NCBI GenBank assembly: GCA_023091735.1
Contig: JALKBU010001079.1
Coordinates: 1 to 17,139, forward strand
Direction: 5' to 3'
From: Trichomonas tenax
Taxonomy: Eukaryota; Parabasalia; Trichomonadida; Trichomonadidae
Length of the DNA: 17,139 bases
Program-made: the position numbers and the translations under genes
Notes under the pieces: model-generated
What the model was told of the DNA's origin: nothing
Databases searched by the model: none
Seen by the model: only the letters and a program-made list of their open reading frames with translations
Part shown: positions 1 through 7,361 of the stretch, in pieces
Layout: every line of letters starts with the position of its first letter
Numbering within the stretch: the stretch's first letter is position 1

Positions 1-692
1 ACTGGACACCAGACTGCGGCCGTGTTTCATCACATCCAAACTCCCGCTTCGCTGCTCCAGCTGCTAACTGCCCATGCATTGACCCAGATTGGGAGAACCC
101 AGCTGGTGTTCCAGTCTCCATCTTCGTTTATGGTGGCCGCCGCATGAACGACATCCCACTCGTCTTCGAAGCTACATCCTGGGCTCATGGTGTTTACCTT
201 GGTGCTACAGTCGGTTCTGAGCAGACAGCTGCTGCTGAAGGCCAGGTTGGTGCCCTCCGCCGCGATCCATTCGCTATGCTTCCATTCTGCGGCTACCACA
301 TGGGTGACTACTTCAAGCACTACCTCGAGATGGCTAAGCTCGCCAAGACACCACGTGTCTTTCACGTAAACTGGTTCCGCAAGGGTCCAAACGGCAAGTT
401 CCTATGGCCAGGCTACGGCCAAAACGCTCGTGTCCTTGGCTGGATGATCAACAGACTCTACGGCAAGGCTCCAGATCACCTTTCCCCACTCGGCTACATC
501 CCAGAGTACGAGGATATCGACTGGGAAGGCCTCAACTTCACAAAGGAGCAGTTCGAAGAAGTCATGAAGCAGGATAAGGAGAAGATCAAGGCTCAGGTCG
601 CTGCTAACGATGAATACCTCACAAAGACAATCGGCCATGTTTCCCAGGAACTCCTTGACGTTTCCCAGCAAATCCTTAAGCGCTGCCAGTAA
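1..692 (+). CDS. Phosphoenolpyruvate carboxykinase (GTP), 3' part
   Basis: The frame is open from base 3 to the TAA at 690-692, about 229 codons; the start and the phosphate-binding P-loop lie outside the window. The enzyme interconverts oxaloacetate plus GTP with PEP, CO2 and GDP. In anaerobic protists it often fixes CO2 onto PEP. Seen in the sequence, in family order: the DPDWENPAGVP segment, VYGGRRMNDIPLVFEA (family GGRR active-site region), the AAAEGQVGALRRDPFAM stretch, FHVNWFRKGPNGKFLWPGYG (the FLWPGxGxN guanine-nucleotide loop) and the helical C-terminus. This is the GTP class and not the ATP class. Codons are strongly biased to C-ending forms (aag, ctc, atc, ttc), unlike the large genes downstream, which suggests high expression. 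The annotated Met at base 144 is internal, because homology continues upstream of it. Confidence 0.96.
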   Translation, partial: WTPDCGRVSSHPNSRFAAPAANCPCIDPDWENPAGVPVSIFVYGGRRMNDIPLVFEATSWAHGVYLGATVGSEQTAAAEGQVGALRRDPFAMLPFCGYHMGDYFKHYLEMAKLAKTPRVFHVNWFRKGPNGKFLWPGYGQNARVLGWMINRLYGKAPDHLSPLGYIPEYEDIDWEGLNFTKEQFEEVMKQDKEKIKAQVAANDEYLTKTIGHVSQELLDVSQQILKRCQ

Positions 693-693
693 A
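690..693 (+). terminator. UAAA stop/poly(A) signal of PEPCK
   Basis: The TAA stop is followed directly by A. In Trichomonas vaginalis a UAAA tetramer overlapping the stop codon is described as the polyadenylation signal; the match here is visible, its use is inferred. Confidence 0.45.
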
Positions 694-1052
694 TCTTTCT
701 TAGCATTTATTTTTATTAATCAATGTTTTTTTACTCATTTTGTTTTATGGATTAATTTGTGTTTTCGATTAAATATGTATATTCATATGAAGAATATCCC
801 AATCATTTGTCAAATAATTTTTCTTAAAGAATTCAATCAAAATTAAAATGTTATCTTATTTTACTTCATTGATGTGTACAACAAAGCACATTCACACACA
901 GAAGAATATGGCACTTTAGTTTTTACACAATTTTGAACTTTATTACAAATCATTATTCAATATAATAATACACTAAATACATGATTTGTGATGTTATAAA
1001 TTTATTGATTGTCGGAAATATTGTCGTAAATCCTTCAAAAATACAAATTCTC
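693..1052. other. AT-rich spacer, no gene seen
   Basis: This is the 3' flank of PEPCK and of the minus-strand remnant that follows. I see no credible ORF or RNA gene. An ATTCACACACAG at 890-901 resembles the trichomonad 3' splice motif, but nothing around it codes. Confidence 0.5.
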
Positions 1053-1656
1053 TTAGAAGTCATCACCTTCATCGATGATTTCAGCTTTATATTCCCCTTT
1101 TTACCTCAAAAATGAAAAATAAATTTTGTTTTTTGTTGAATTAGATTCTGTTCCTTTCTCAATGAGTTGCTGATGAGCATTATAATCTATATCGAACGAA
1201 GAAAGTTCATAAATTCAACCCTTCATTAATGAAAATATCATAAACAAATTATTTTATGAATAAATTTAACTATTTTTCTTTTCATTTTTTGATTTATGCA
1301 AAAACTTCAGTTTATAAACATGAATTTTTATAAGCCAAACGAATCTATTATGTACATATTCTTGTATGATCATATTTTACAAAATTTTTAGTTTAACATC
1401 AAAAGTTCCATTCTTCCATGATGTTTTAGAGCTTGTAGTTGCGTATCTTCATTATATATTTCAATTACTGCTCGAAATATCGTTTCAAAAAGGATCATAT
1501 TTTGAGTTTGTCTCAGTACTGTTCTTCAAAGCCTTTGATAAATCAATTTTATTTTGCTTATTATATACAAATAGCAAAAAGTTACAGATCCTCTTTGCTT
1601 ACCAAGTAGGCTCCGAATTTCTTGTTAATAAGTTCGGACACTACTTCGAAATCAAA
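1053..1656 (-). pseudogene. Decayed protein gene remnant, family not identified
   Basis: Reading the minus strand, protein-like blocks appear in order but in different frames. Block 1 (1656-1585) contains EVVSELINKKFGAYLVSKED and then a TAA at 1584-1582. Block 2 (1550-1488) contains LSKALKNSTETNSKYDP. Block 3 (1492-1391) takes over in another frame with ETIFRAVIEIYNEDTQLQAL. A last block (1214-1056) reads FDIDYNAHQQLIEKGTESNS, has an in-frame TAA at 1103-1101, and ends with KGEYKAEIIDEGDDF and a TAA at 1055-1053. The acidic tail and natural stop look like a true C-terminus. The region 1215-1390 is too degraded to follow. The style (helical, K/E/N-rich) recalls the large lineage-specific protein families of trichomonads, but I cannot name one. 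A plus-strand ORF at 1366-1662 is the shadow of this remnant. Confidence 0.6.
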
Positions 1657-2008
1657 AAATAGATATTCTAATATCTAGTTAAATCATAAAATAAATAGGC
1701 CAAAACAAATTACATCGCCTAGATACTTCTGACAATTACAACAAAATCTCCATTATGACTAAATTAATTTGTTTCAAAATTTTATTACCAAAATTCACTA
1801 ATTTTAACCCCTCCAGTATATTAGCGTCATTACAGATATATTGGTTCTCAATTGACAAGAGCAATTAATGAAAAATATATTTCCATTTTGAATATTGTAT
1901 TTTCAATGTTTGCTCCTTTGTAAATAGTTCTACTTGGGAATTGTAAAATAATAAATGATAATTTTAGAAACAAACTTAAAATAATTTGATTAAGGAAATA
2001 TATTATTA
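1657..2008. other. AT-rich spacer, no gene seen
   Basis: About 350 bp between the remnant and the 3' end of the proline-rich gene. It could hold the vanished 5' end of the remnant, but no convincing coding block is readable on either strand. Confidence 0.4.
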
Positions 2009-2707
2009 TTACATATAAGGCTGATTTGCACGGCCAGGAACGGCACCTGCCATAGGATTGCCTGACAATGGTGGCTTTTGTATGTATTTAGAATTTGGAT
2101 TAACCGGTGGCAAATGAACCATTGGCGGTGATGCACTGTTAAACTGAGGCAAATGTCTTCCGTTTTGTTGAAAATAAGGAACATATTGTCCGTTATATTG
2201 CGTTGGACCCATATTATAATTTGGAGGAGGGTAATACTGCTGCTGAGGTGGCGGCAGTTGCACGTTATAGTTTGGAGCATTAGACGCCTGTGGATACATT
2301 TGTGGAGGTTGATAAGTTTGTGGCATCATTGGGTTATAGTTTGGCTGCTGATATGGAACAAACTGAGGCTGTGTTGGTGGTGGATTAGAATAAATTGGAC
2401 GAGGAGGCGGATTAGTTGTAACTTCATTTGGCGGTGGTGGATATAGAGGCTGTTGAGATGGAAAAGTCGGCCGCGCATTCGGCTGTGAGGGCGGAATAGG
2501 CTGAATATTCTGCTGTTGCGGTGGGGCAAAATTATTTATTTGCGGATATTGAGGTGTTATTGGTTTGGAAGGCGGATTATTGATATTGTTCTTGTTTTTA
2601 TTCGTAGGCGAAGGTATTTCTTGTGTTTGATTCGAATCAAGCAAAGTTTTCTTGATTACTCCAAATATTCCACCTTTTTTCAGCGGCGGAAGGGAGGACT
2701 TTTGCAT
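2009..2707 (-). CDS. Proline/glutamine/asparagine-rich low-complexity protein
   Basis: A 232-residue reading from the first ATG at 2707 (MQKSSLPPLKKGGIFGVIKK) to the TAA at 2011-2009. A longer version starting at 2782 needs a TTG start, so I reject it. The N-terminal 25 residues are basic and may form a short folded or binding motif. The rest is disordered, made of P, Q, N, Y and S with runs such as PPPPN, PPPRP, PPPQQQYYPPP and repeated NYN. There is no signal peptide or membrane segment. Polyproline tracts of this sort often bind SH3, WW, EVH1 or profilin partners, so a cytoskeletal or scaffold role is possible but unproven. It is transcribed divergently from the discoidin-domain gene. Function unknown; that it is a gene is fairly likely from the sustained biased composition and single open frame. 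Confidence 0.7.
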   Translation of the reverse strand: MQKSSLPPLKKGGIFGVIKKTLLDSNQTQEIPSPTNKNKNNINNPPSKPITPQYPQINNFAPPQQQNIQPIPPSQPNARPTFPSQQPLYPPPPNEVTTNPPPRPIYSNPPPTQPQFVPYQQPNYNPMMPQTYQPPQMYPQASNAPNYNVQLPPPQQQYYPPPNYNMGPTQYNGQYVPYFQQNGRHLPQFNSASPPMVHLPPVNPNSKYIQKPPLSGNPMAGAVPGRANQPYM

Positions 2708-2772
2708 TGACTGAGTTCTGGGATCTATTGTTGGAGCTTTCAGCTGTTTTGCTTTAAAAAAATGCAACAAAA

Positions 2773-2777
2773 AGTGA
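2773..2777 (-). promoter_or_regulatory. Candidate initiator (TCACT) for the proline-rich gene
   Basis: The minus strand reads GTGTCACTTTTTG. TCACT fits the trichomonad initiator TCA+1(C/T)(A/T), with +1 at 2775. This gives a leader of about 68 nt, longer than usual for trichomonads, so the assignment is tentative. Confidence 0.35.
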
Positions 2778-2809
2778 CACAAACCGATGCAAAAGTATCA
2801 TCGTAAATC

Positions 2810-2852
2810 TTAAAAAATCGTTCATGCCGTATATCGAACTGCGATTTTTTAA
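2810..2852. repeat. Perfect 11-bp inverted repeat in the divergent spacer
   Basis: TTAAAAAATCG at 2810-2820 and its exact complement CGATTTTTTAA at 2842-2852 flank a 21-nt loop. It lies between the two divergent starts (2707 on the minus strand, 2932 on the plus strand). It could be a two-site protein-binding element or a hairpin. The AT content lowers the significance, but the shared TCG/CGA ends support pairing. Confidence 0.6.
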
Positions 2853-2899
2853 AAATTTTATTAAAAAATAGCTTTAGCATATCATGGAGCATCCAAATA

Positions 2900-2904
2900 T
2901 CACA
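2900..2904 (+). promoter_or_regulatory. Candidate initiator (TCACA) for the discoidin-domain gene
   Basis: TCACA fits TCA+1(C/T)(A/T) with +1 at 2902. It is 30 nt ahead of the ATG at 2932, close to the short leaders typical of trichomonads. Confidence 0.45.
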
Positions 2905-2931
2905 AAATTATGAGTTGGCGAAATTAAAAAA

Positions 2932-3456
2932 ATGGGAGGAGGCGGATCTGTTGCTTTTCCATTGAAAGAACAATATCCATTAAGGGGAATTTTTGCAGCA
3001 CTGAGGAAAAACAACGGCGGGAAGATACCTGATGGCATAAACGTGAAAGTTTCATCGAAATCAGTGAGATGTTTCACAGACCCTTCAGCAATCATCGGCC
3101 CTGAGCACGATGGAGAGTGGACATCTGAAAATGAGGATAACTCTTGGATTGAGATATCATTTGCCAATAAAAAAGTCGAATTACACGGATATACGATCAA
3201 AACGTTCCAAGGAGGAAAGAACAGTACACATCCGAAGTCTTGGAAAGTAGAAGTTTCGACTGATGGTATCAATTACACTCAAGTTGATTCAGTTAAGGAT
3301 TGTGAAGTATTAAACAATCCAAACGCAGTCTTTTCAAAGAAAACACAACCGACTTCTTCATTCAGTGTAATTCGCTTTACAATGACGGGCAAAAATGCTT
3401 TTGGTTCCAATTGTTTCACTCTATCGAATATCGAATTGTTTGGTAATTTGAGATAA
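2932..3456 (+). CDS. F5/8 type C (discoidin-like) domain protein
   Basis: 174 residues, ATG at 2932 to TAA at 3454-3456. The upstream frame closes with TGA at 2911-2913, which fixes this as the first ATG. The protein is almost entirely one galactose-binding-like beta-sandwich: WTSENEDNSWIEISFANKKV near residue 62 (the W-x-D/E-F strand of the family), ELHGYTIKTF, then HPKSWKVEVSTDGINYTQVD near residue 103, and the closing strands SVIRFTMTGKN and FTLSNIELFG. This matches the strand order of F5/8C/discoidin domains, which bind carbohydrates, lipids or proteins. There is no signal peptide or transmembrane helix, so it probably acts inside the cell. Trichomonads carry many proteins with this fold, often joined to BTB or leucine-rich repeats; here it stands alone. 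The stop is TAAA. The specific ligand cannot be told from the sequence. Confidence 0.75.
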   Translation: MGGGGSVAFPLKEQYPLRGIFAALRKNNGGKIPDGINVKVSSKSVRCFTDPSAIIGPEHDGEWTSENEDNSWIEISFANKKVELHGYTIKTFQGGKNSTHPKSWKVEVSTDGINYTQVDSVKDCEVLNNPNAVFSKKTQPTSSFSVIRFTMTGKNAFGSNCFTLSNIELFGNLR

Positions 3457-3457
3457 A
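3454..3457 (+). terminator. UAAA stop/poly(A) signal of the discoidin-domain gene
   Basis: TAA plus A directly at the stop codon, the same arrangement as in PEPCK; use is inferred from trichomonad mRNA 3' ends. Confidence 0.4.
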
Positions 3458-3551
3458 TGCTTAAAATACGGGAAAATCACAGAAAATTTCGATTTTATCA
3501 ATGTTACGCATTACAATTTTTGATTATTAATAGATTTAATAACAATATATA

Positions 3552-3571
3552 GGATGTGTTTAGCGCAGAAA
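3552..3571 (+). repeat. Left arm of a 20-bp inverted repeat
   Basis: GGATGTGTTTAGCGCAGAAA, matched at 19 of 20 positions by the reverse complement of 4779-4798. Outside the arm it is preceded by ATATA, as is the other arm. Confidence 0.6.
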
Positions 3572-4778
3572 GATAGAGAATGAGTTGAAATGTTATAATA
3601 ACATCATTATAAACCCTATCAAATTTAAGCATTATAGCTATAGTTTGAAGTCTCTATTTCGATTATAAGTCACTCAAATATCACAATTTTGACATCCGTC
3701 ATTTTTTGCACAATTTGGGTATCAAAATTGTTTCTTGCTTGAATATAGTGACCAATAGCAAAGTACAGATCAATTTAAGCATATGCATAGATTAGCTGAA
3801 CGATTCTGAACCGGAATCTATAGAACAAAATAAAAAATCAAGGCCGTGTAACTTGAATAACTCTATAAAAGCGAAACTGAATTTTTTTGTGAAATTTCAA
3901 AAAAAGTGAAAACACTTTCATCATTTGTCATGATGTCAGATTGTGTTCATAATCAACTACAATCTATATAATGTTAATATCCAATAAGTATATATCTTAT
4001 TTATATATATTATATCGTTGTTTTCCTTCATAATATCTGTATCAGATCAAAATAAAAAATTATGTCATATTTTTCAAATTTGTAATTGAAATGCTGTTTT
4101 GACCATATAGATCAAACTTGACTTCATTCAATTACAGAGAGTAATAGAACATCAACTATAGATCCATTGTGTCCCTAAGGAAAGTAATTGGCACATCTCA
4201 GTAATTAATGTAAAAGCAAATATTCGATGGGAATCATATTTTTGTCAAAAAATTGTGTTTGCGGAGAAAACATGTCTTTCGAGATTTTCTTTTTCATATC
4301 ATTAATAAATCATCTATCTACTAATGTTATTATAATCAATACTGTATCTATTATATACGGTAACTATTGTCTATGTCTTTTATCAATCATTGGATTGACT
4401 ATAATGAAAACAAAAAATCCCATCTCAGAATGTCAAAATTCGAGCCGTCTCCATTTATGGGATTGCTTATCAGCAACCTAAGATGCTGTTACAATTATAA
4501 GTATATCCATAGATTATATACGAGGTATACTATATGTATAATAGCAGAGAAAGATTGTTTCAAAAATTTTTTGAAGAGAGAGTGAAAATTCTTTCTTCAT
4601 CACATCAAAAAAATGAACATTTTGGGACCAATTTTTCCCATGAAACCGCTCTCTGACTCAATTTTGATTTTATATCCCTCCATGGTGCCAAAATTATATG
4701 ACACATTTCTCTGTATAAGAGTTATTATAGGTGTAGATTATATATGTGTTAATAGAATGATTCAGATTTGCTCCAATT

Positions 4779-4798
4779 TTTCTGCGCTAAACACACCC
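4779..4798 (-). repeat. Right arm of the 20-bp inverted repeat
   Basis: Read on the minus strand: GGGTGTGTTTAGCGCAGAAA, one mismatch from the left arm. Just outside it, ATATAGGGTGTGCAAGGGTG shows a 10-bp direct duplication of the GGGTGTG segment. If that is removed, the match with the left arm extends to about 25 bp. Confidence 0.6.
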
Positions 4799-5137
4799 TT
4801 GCACACCCTATATTATGCAGCATATTACCACTTTTTGATCCTTCGATATAGATACAGCATATTGTCCGAAATCATCAGCGACCACACAGATCATTTCGTA
4901 TTGAATGATCAAAAATGAATCTTTATTTCGTAGTTGTGTTTAGCTAATTTTACACAGGATATAGAGTTGCCTATACAATTTATCGAATGCTTAAACTATA
5001 TTTAGCATATTATTTTGAATTTTGGAGTATTTCTCTAAAAAACATGAAATATCATTATCAATATTGATGATTTTGGGAATTAATAATGTTATTTGTATTG
5101 AAATATGATTGATTGTAATATATTAAACAAATTTAAT

Positions 5138-5141
5138 TTTA
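5138..5141 (-). terminator. UAAA after the TGA stop of the coiled-coil gene
   Basis: On the minus strand the stop reads TGATAAAA, so a UAAA follows the stop immediately. Confidence 0.4.
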
Positions 5142-6884
5142 TCAAACAGAGTTTCCATTCTTGGACTTAATTGGAGCACGATAGATTGCGGCTTCGAAAG
5201 TGAGTTTTCCCACTTGCTTGTTTTCCTTGTTCCACAGCGGTACTGTCTGTGTCATTTCTTTATTGCCATCGAGGAAAGGTAACATATTGACTTCAGTTCT
5301 TGCAGCTTCTGTGATCATATCTTCTCTTTGTCTGCATACGACGACAGAAGCGGAGGTCCTCTCTAAGTATTCAGCAAGGAAGAAGTCGTTCTTGCAAACG
5401 AAAATCATCCTTGAGTTGAAGACACCTGAATTGATGTCAACTGGTTGTGATTCTGTTGATTGATGCTCCAACAACTCAACATTGAGGAAAACTTTTGATG
5501 GTTTCTTTCCAATGAAGCTGTGCTCGAACGTGAATGTCTTGAAGAAGATAATAATGGCAGTCTGATCTTGTCCGATTTGAGCAATATCTTGTTTCGTGAA
5601 TTTGATGTTTGGAGCACCTTTAATGAATTCAGGCATTGCGTGAACTTGATCTGTTGGAAGTTTCTCGTATTCGTTTGCAATGTCAGACAAACTGTTCTCG
5701 AGCTTGGATATATTCTCGCGCTTGATATCACTCTCACGCTGCAATTGCTGATCCTTGTTTTGCAATTCTTCGATTTCTTGTTGTATGTCGCGAATTTGTT
5801 GTTCGAGCTCTGCTTTTTCTTTGTTTTTGTCAACAACATCTTGTGGTGATAAAGCGTAAGCTTCCATCTGTGCAACGAAGTTGTTGAACTTCATGTTTCT
5901 CGCCGGGTCTTCGTTGATTTGCTCTTTGAGTCTGTCCAATTCGTTCGTGATTTCTTCCTCCTTCGAAGATTTCTTCGGTGATGAAAGTTCGAGTTCGTGG
6001 ATCTTCTGTTCGAGACCAGAATTGGAATCTTCCATCTTATCAGCTTCTGCTTTAATGCTTTCGACTTCTCTCTTGAGTTGGTCGATCGCTGCTTGTTCTT
6101 TCGCTCTGTTTAATCTCTCTAAACGCGCTTCTTGATCCAAACCAGAAGCATCGATTTCTGCTTGTAATTGAGCGTTTTGGGCCTCGAGTTCCTGTGCTTT
6201 TTGTAGCTCTTGCTTCTTCTGTTCGAGTCTTTGGTAGTGATCGTTGTATTCACGCTGCGCTTGAGAGTTTTGATCAGCTTGAGATTGATATCCGTGAACA
6301 ACTTCATCGCGATGCATTTCGAGTTCTGTGTATTGCTTTCGAAGTGTATCTAAGTTTGATGTTAGTAAATCACTCTGTTGTCGGTATTTATTTAGATTTG
6401 ATCTGCGATTAAAGACTTCTCCAAGTCCAATTGCTTCTTTGTCTTCATCGATCTGATCAGCGATCTCATCAGGACCGTGTCCATGTAAAATCAAAAGAGC
6501 AAAGTCAACATTCGGGTCTTTATGCTTCGTATTATATTCACCGAGTAATTTAATGAGATCTGTGCGTGATTTACCGTGAGAACCGCCTTTGAAACTTGCT
6601 GCGACTGGTTGTTTAACTCTAACTGCTGTTGCGCCTGTTAATGCTTTAAAATTGCGAACTTGGCGCAATAAATTGTTCCTTCTTCTCTGCTTTCTCGCCA
6701 GTTCCACTTCTAACTGCTTAATTTTCATCTGAAGCTCTTTCACTTGATCATCAGGCCCAGAATCTGTTTTCGCTGTCACAATCGCTTTGGCCTTTCTCTC
6801 CAACGTGTCGCAGTTCTTCAGGAACTCTTCCCTCAAATCTTCCAACGAAAAATCTGCAGCATTCCTTGTTTTAGGCGAAATCAT
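5142..6884 (-). CDS. Coiled-coil protein with C-terminal C2-like domain, RPGRIP1/RPGRIP1L-like
   Basis: 580 residues, ATG at 6884, TGA at 5144-5142. Residues about 45-85 are a basic coiled coil (KIKQLEVELARKQRRRNNLL). A less helical segment follows (about 90-165, containing SHGKSRTDLIKLLGEYN). Long heptad-type helices rich in E, Q, K and L run from about 170 to 420. From about 440 to 572 the protein becomes beta-rich: IIIFFKTFTFEHSFIGKK, FLNVELLEHQSTESQPVD, FNSRMIFVCKNDFFLAEYLE, SASVVVCRQREDM and QVGKLTFEAAIYRAPI. The pattern E-x-Q-x-T...P...F-x-S...V-x-x-N-D-x-F-L-x-Y-L resembles the first C2 domain of RPGRIP1 and RPGRIP1L (NPHP8/MKS5), ciliary transition-zone scaffolds, which also sit behind coiled coils. 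A role at flagellar bases is therefore an inference. Acidic calcium-binding loops are not obvious. Alternative: a generic coiled-coil/C2 cytoskeletal protein. Confidence 0.85.
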   Translation of the reverse strand: MISPKTRNAADFSLEDLREEFLKNCDTLERKAKAIVTAKTDSGPDDQVKELQMKIKQLEVELARKQRRRNNLLRQVRNFKALTGATAVRVKQPVAASFKGGSHGKSRTDLIKLLGEYNTKHKDPNVDFALLILHGHGPDEIADQIDEDKEAIGLGEVFNRRSNLNKYRQQSDLLTSNLDTLRKQYTELEMHRDEVVHGYQSQADQNSQAQREYNDHYQRLEQKKQELQKAQELEAQNAQLQAEIDASGLDQEARLERLNRAKEQAAIDQLKREVESIKAEADKMEDSNSGLEQKIHELELSSPKKSSKEEEITNELDRLKEQINEDPARNMKFNNFVAQMEAYALSPQDVVDKNKEKAELEQQIRDIQQEIEELQNKDQQLQRESDIKRENISKLENSLSDIANEYEKLPTDQVHAMPEFIKGAPNIKFTKQDIAQIGQDQTAIIIFFKTFTFEHSFIGKKPSKVFLNVELLEHQSTESQPVDINSGVFNSRMIFVCKNDFFLAEYLERTSASVVVCRQREDMITEAARTEVNMLPFLDGNKEMTQTVPLWNKENKQVGKLTFEAAIYRAPIKSKNGNSV

Positions 6885-6943
6885 TTTTTTGCTTGTTTGT
6901 TTTTATTTGTGGTTTTCGTTTTATTTCAAATATAGCATCTATA

Positions 6944-6948
6944 TATGA
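6944..6948 (-). promoter_or_regulatory. Candidate initiator (TCATA) for the coiled-coil gene
   Basis: The minus strand reads ATTCATATATAG; TCATA fits TCA+1(C/T)(A/T), +1 at 6946, about 62 nt ahead of the ATG at 6884. It lies directly downstream (in gene sense) of the repeated 40-bp motif. Confidence 0.3.
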
Positions 6949-6952
6949 ATTA

Positions 6953-7195
6953 TTTCACTTTTTGTAATATATTTCTCGCTTAATTTTGATTTTATAGACG
7001 ATACATTATTTTTTGTTTTGTATTATTTTAATGCTGTCATCTATGTGATACTAATTTCACTTTTTGTAATACAATTCTCGCTTAGTTTTGCAAAGTACAT
7101 AATGATTTTTCATTTTATCATTTTATTTATCCCATAATCTTTTAATATGTATAAATTCACTTTTTGTAATATTTTTCTCGCTCAGTTTTGATTTT
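6953..7195. repeat. Three copies of a ~40-bp motif at ~100-bp spacing
   Basis: Copies at 6953-6993, 7055-7095 and 7155-7195. Each reads TTCACTTTTTGTAATA, then a short A/T stretch, TTCTCGCTTA or TTCTCGCTCA, then ATTTTG or GTTTTG. The offsets between copies are 102 and 100 bp. The DNA between copies is T-rich and partly alignable (ACATTATTTTTT versus ACATAATGATTTTT), so this is probably a decayed tandem array in which the 40-bp core is best kept. It occupies the spacer between the deubiquitinase 3' end and the coiled-coil gene 5' end. Confidence 0.75.
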
Positions 7196-7361
7196 GTTAA
7201 TATGATTTTAATATTTTAGCTACATTATCATAATTTGAACAAACACAATTCATACTTTGTTAGATTTCCAATATGTTATATAAAATTTGAATTATTTATT
7301 ATCGATTTCTATGTTTAATTATTTGATTGATATAATTCTTTTACAAAATCTAAAAATATGG

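Larger units (their letters stand above)
3457..5141. other. 1.7-kb AT-rich gene-poor region
   Basis: Holds only short ORFs (plus-strand 84 and 101 codons beginning at 4227 and 4613) whose codon use and composition look random. It contains the 1.2-kb-spaced inverted repeat described separately and several ATGCTTAAA or TTTAAGCAT words (near 3457, 3625, 3775 and 4987). It may be an old nonautonomous mobile element plus flanks. Confidence 0.5.

Noticed and set aside
890..901. ATTCACACACAG, 10 of 12 match to the trichomonad 3' splice motif
   Set aside because: No GTATGT-type donor at a fitting distance and no coding sequence on either side.
1366..1662. 98-codon plus-strand ORF
   Set aside because: The minus strand of the same interval carries ordered protein-like blocks; the plus ORF is hydrophobic shadow translation.
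2708..2782. 25-residue N-terminal extension of the proline-rich protein
   Set aside because: It would need a TTG start; the first ATG is at 2707 and the extension crosses the likely initiator and leader.
4227..4918. Short plus-strand ORFs of 84, 72 and 101 codons
   Set aside because: AT-driven composition, overlapping frames, no family resemblance and no consistent codon bias.
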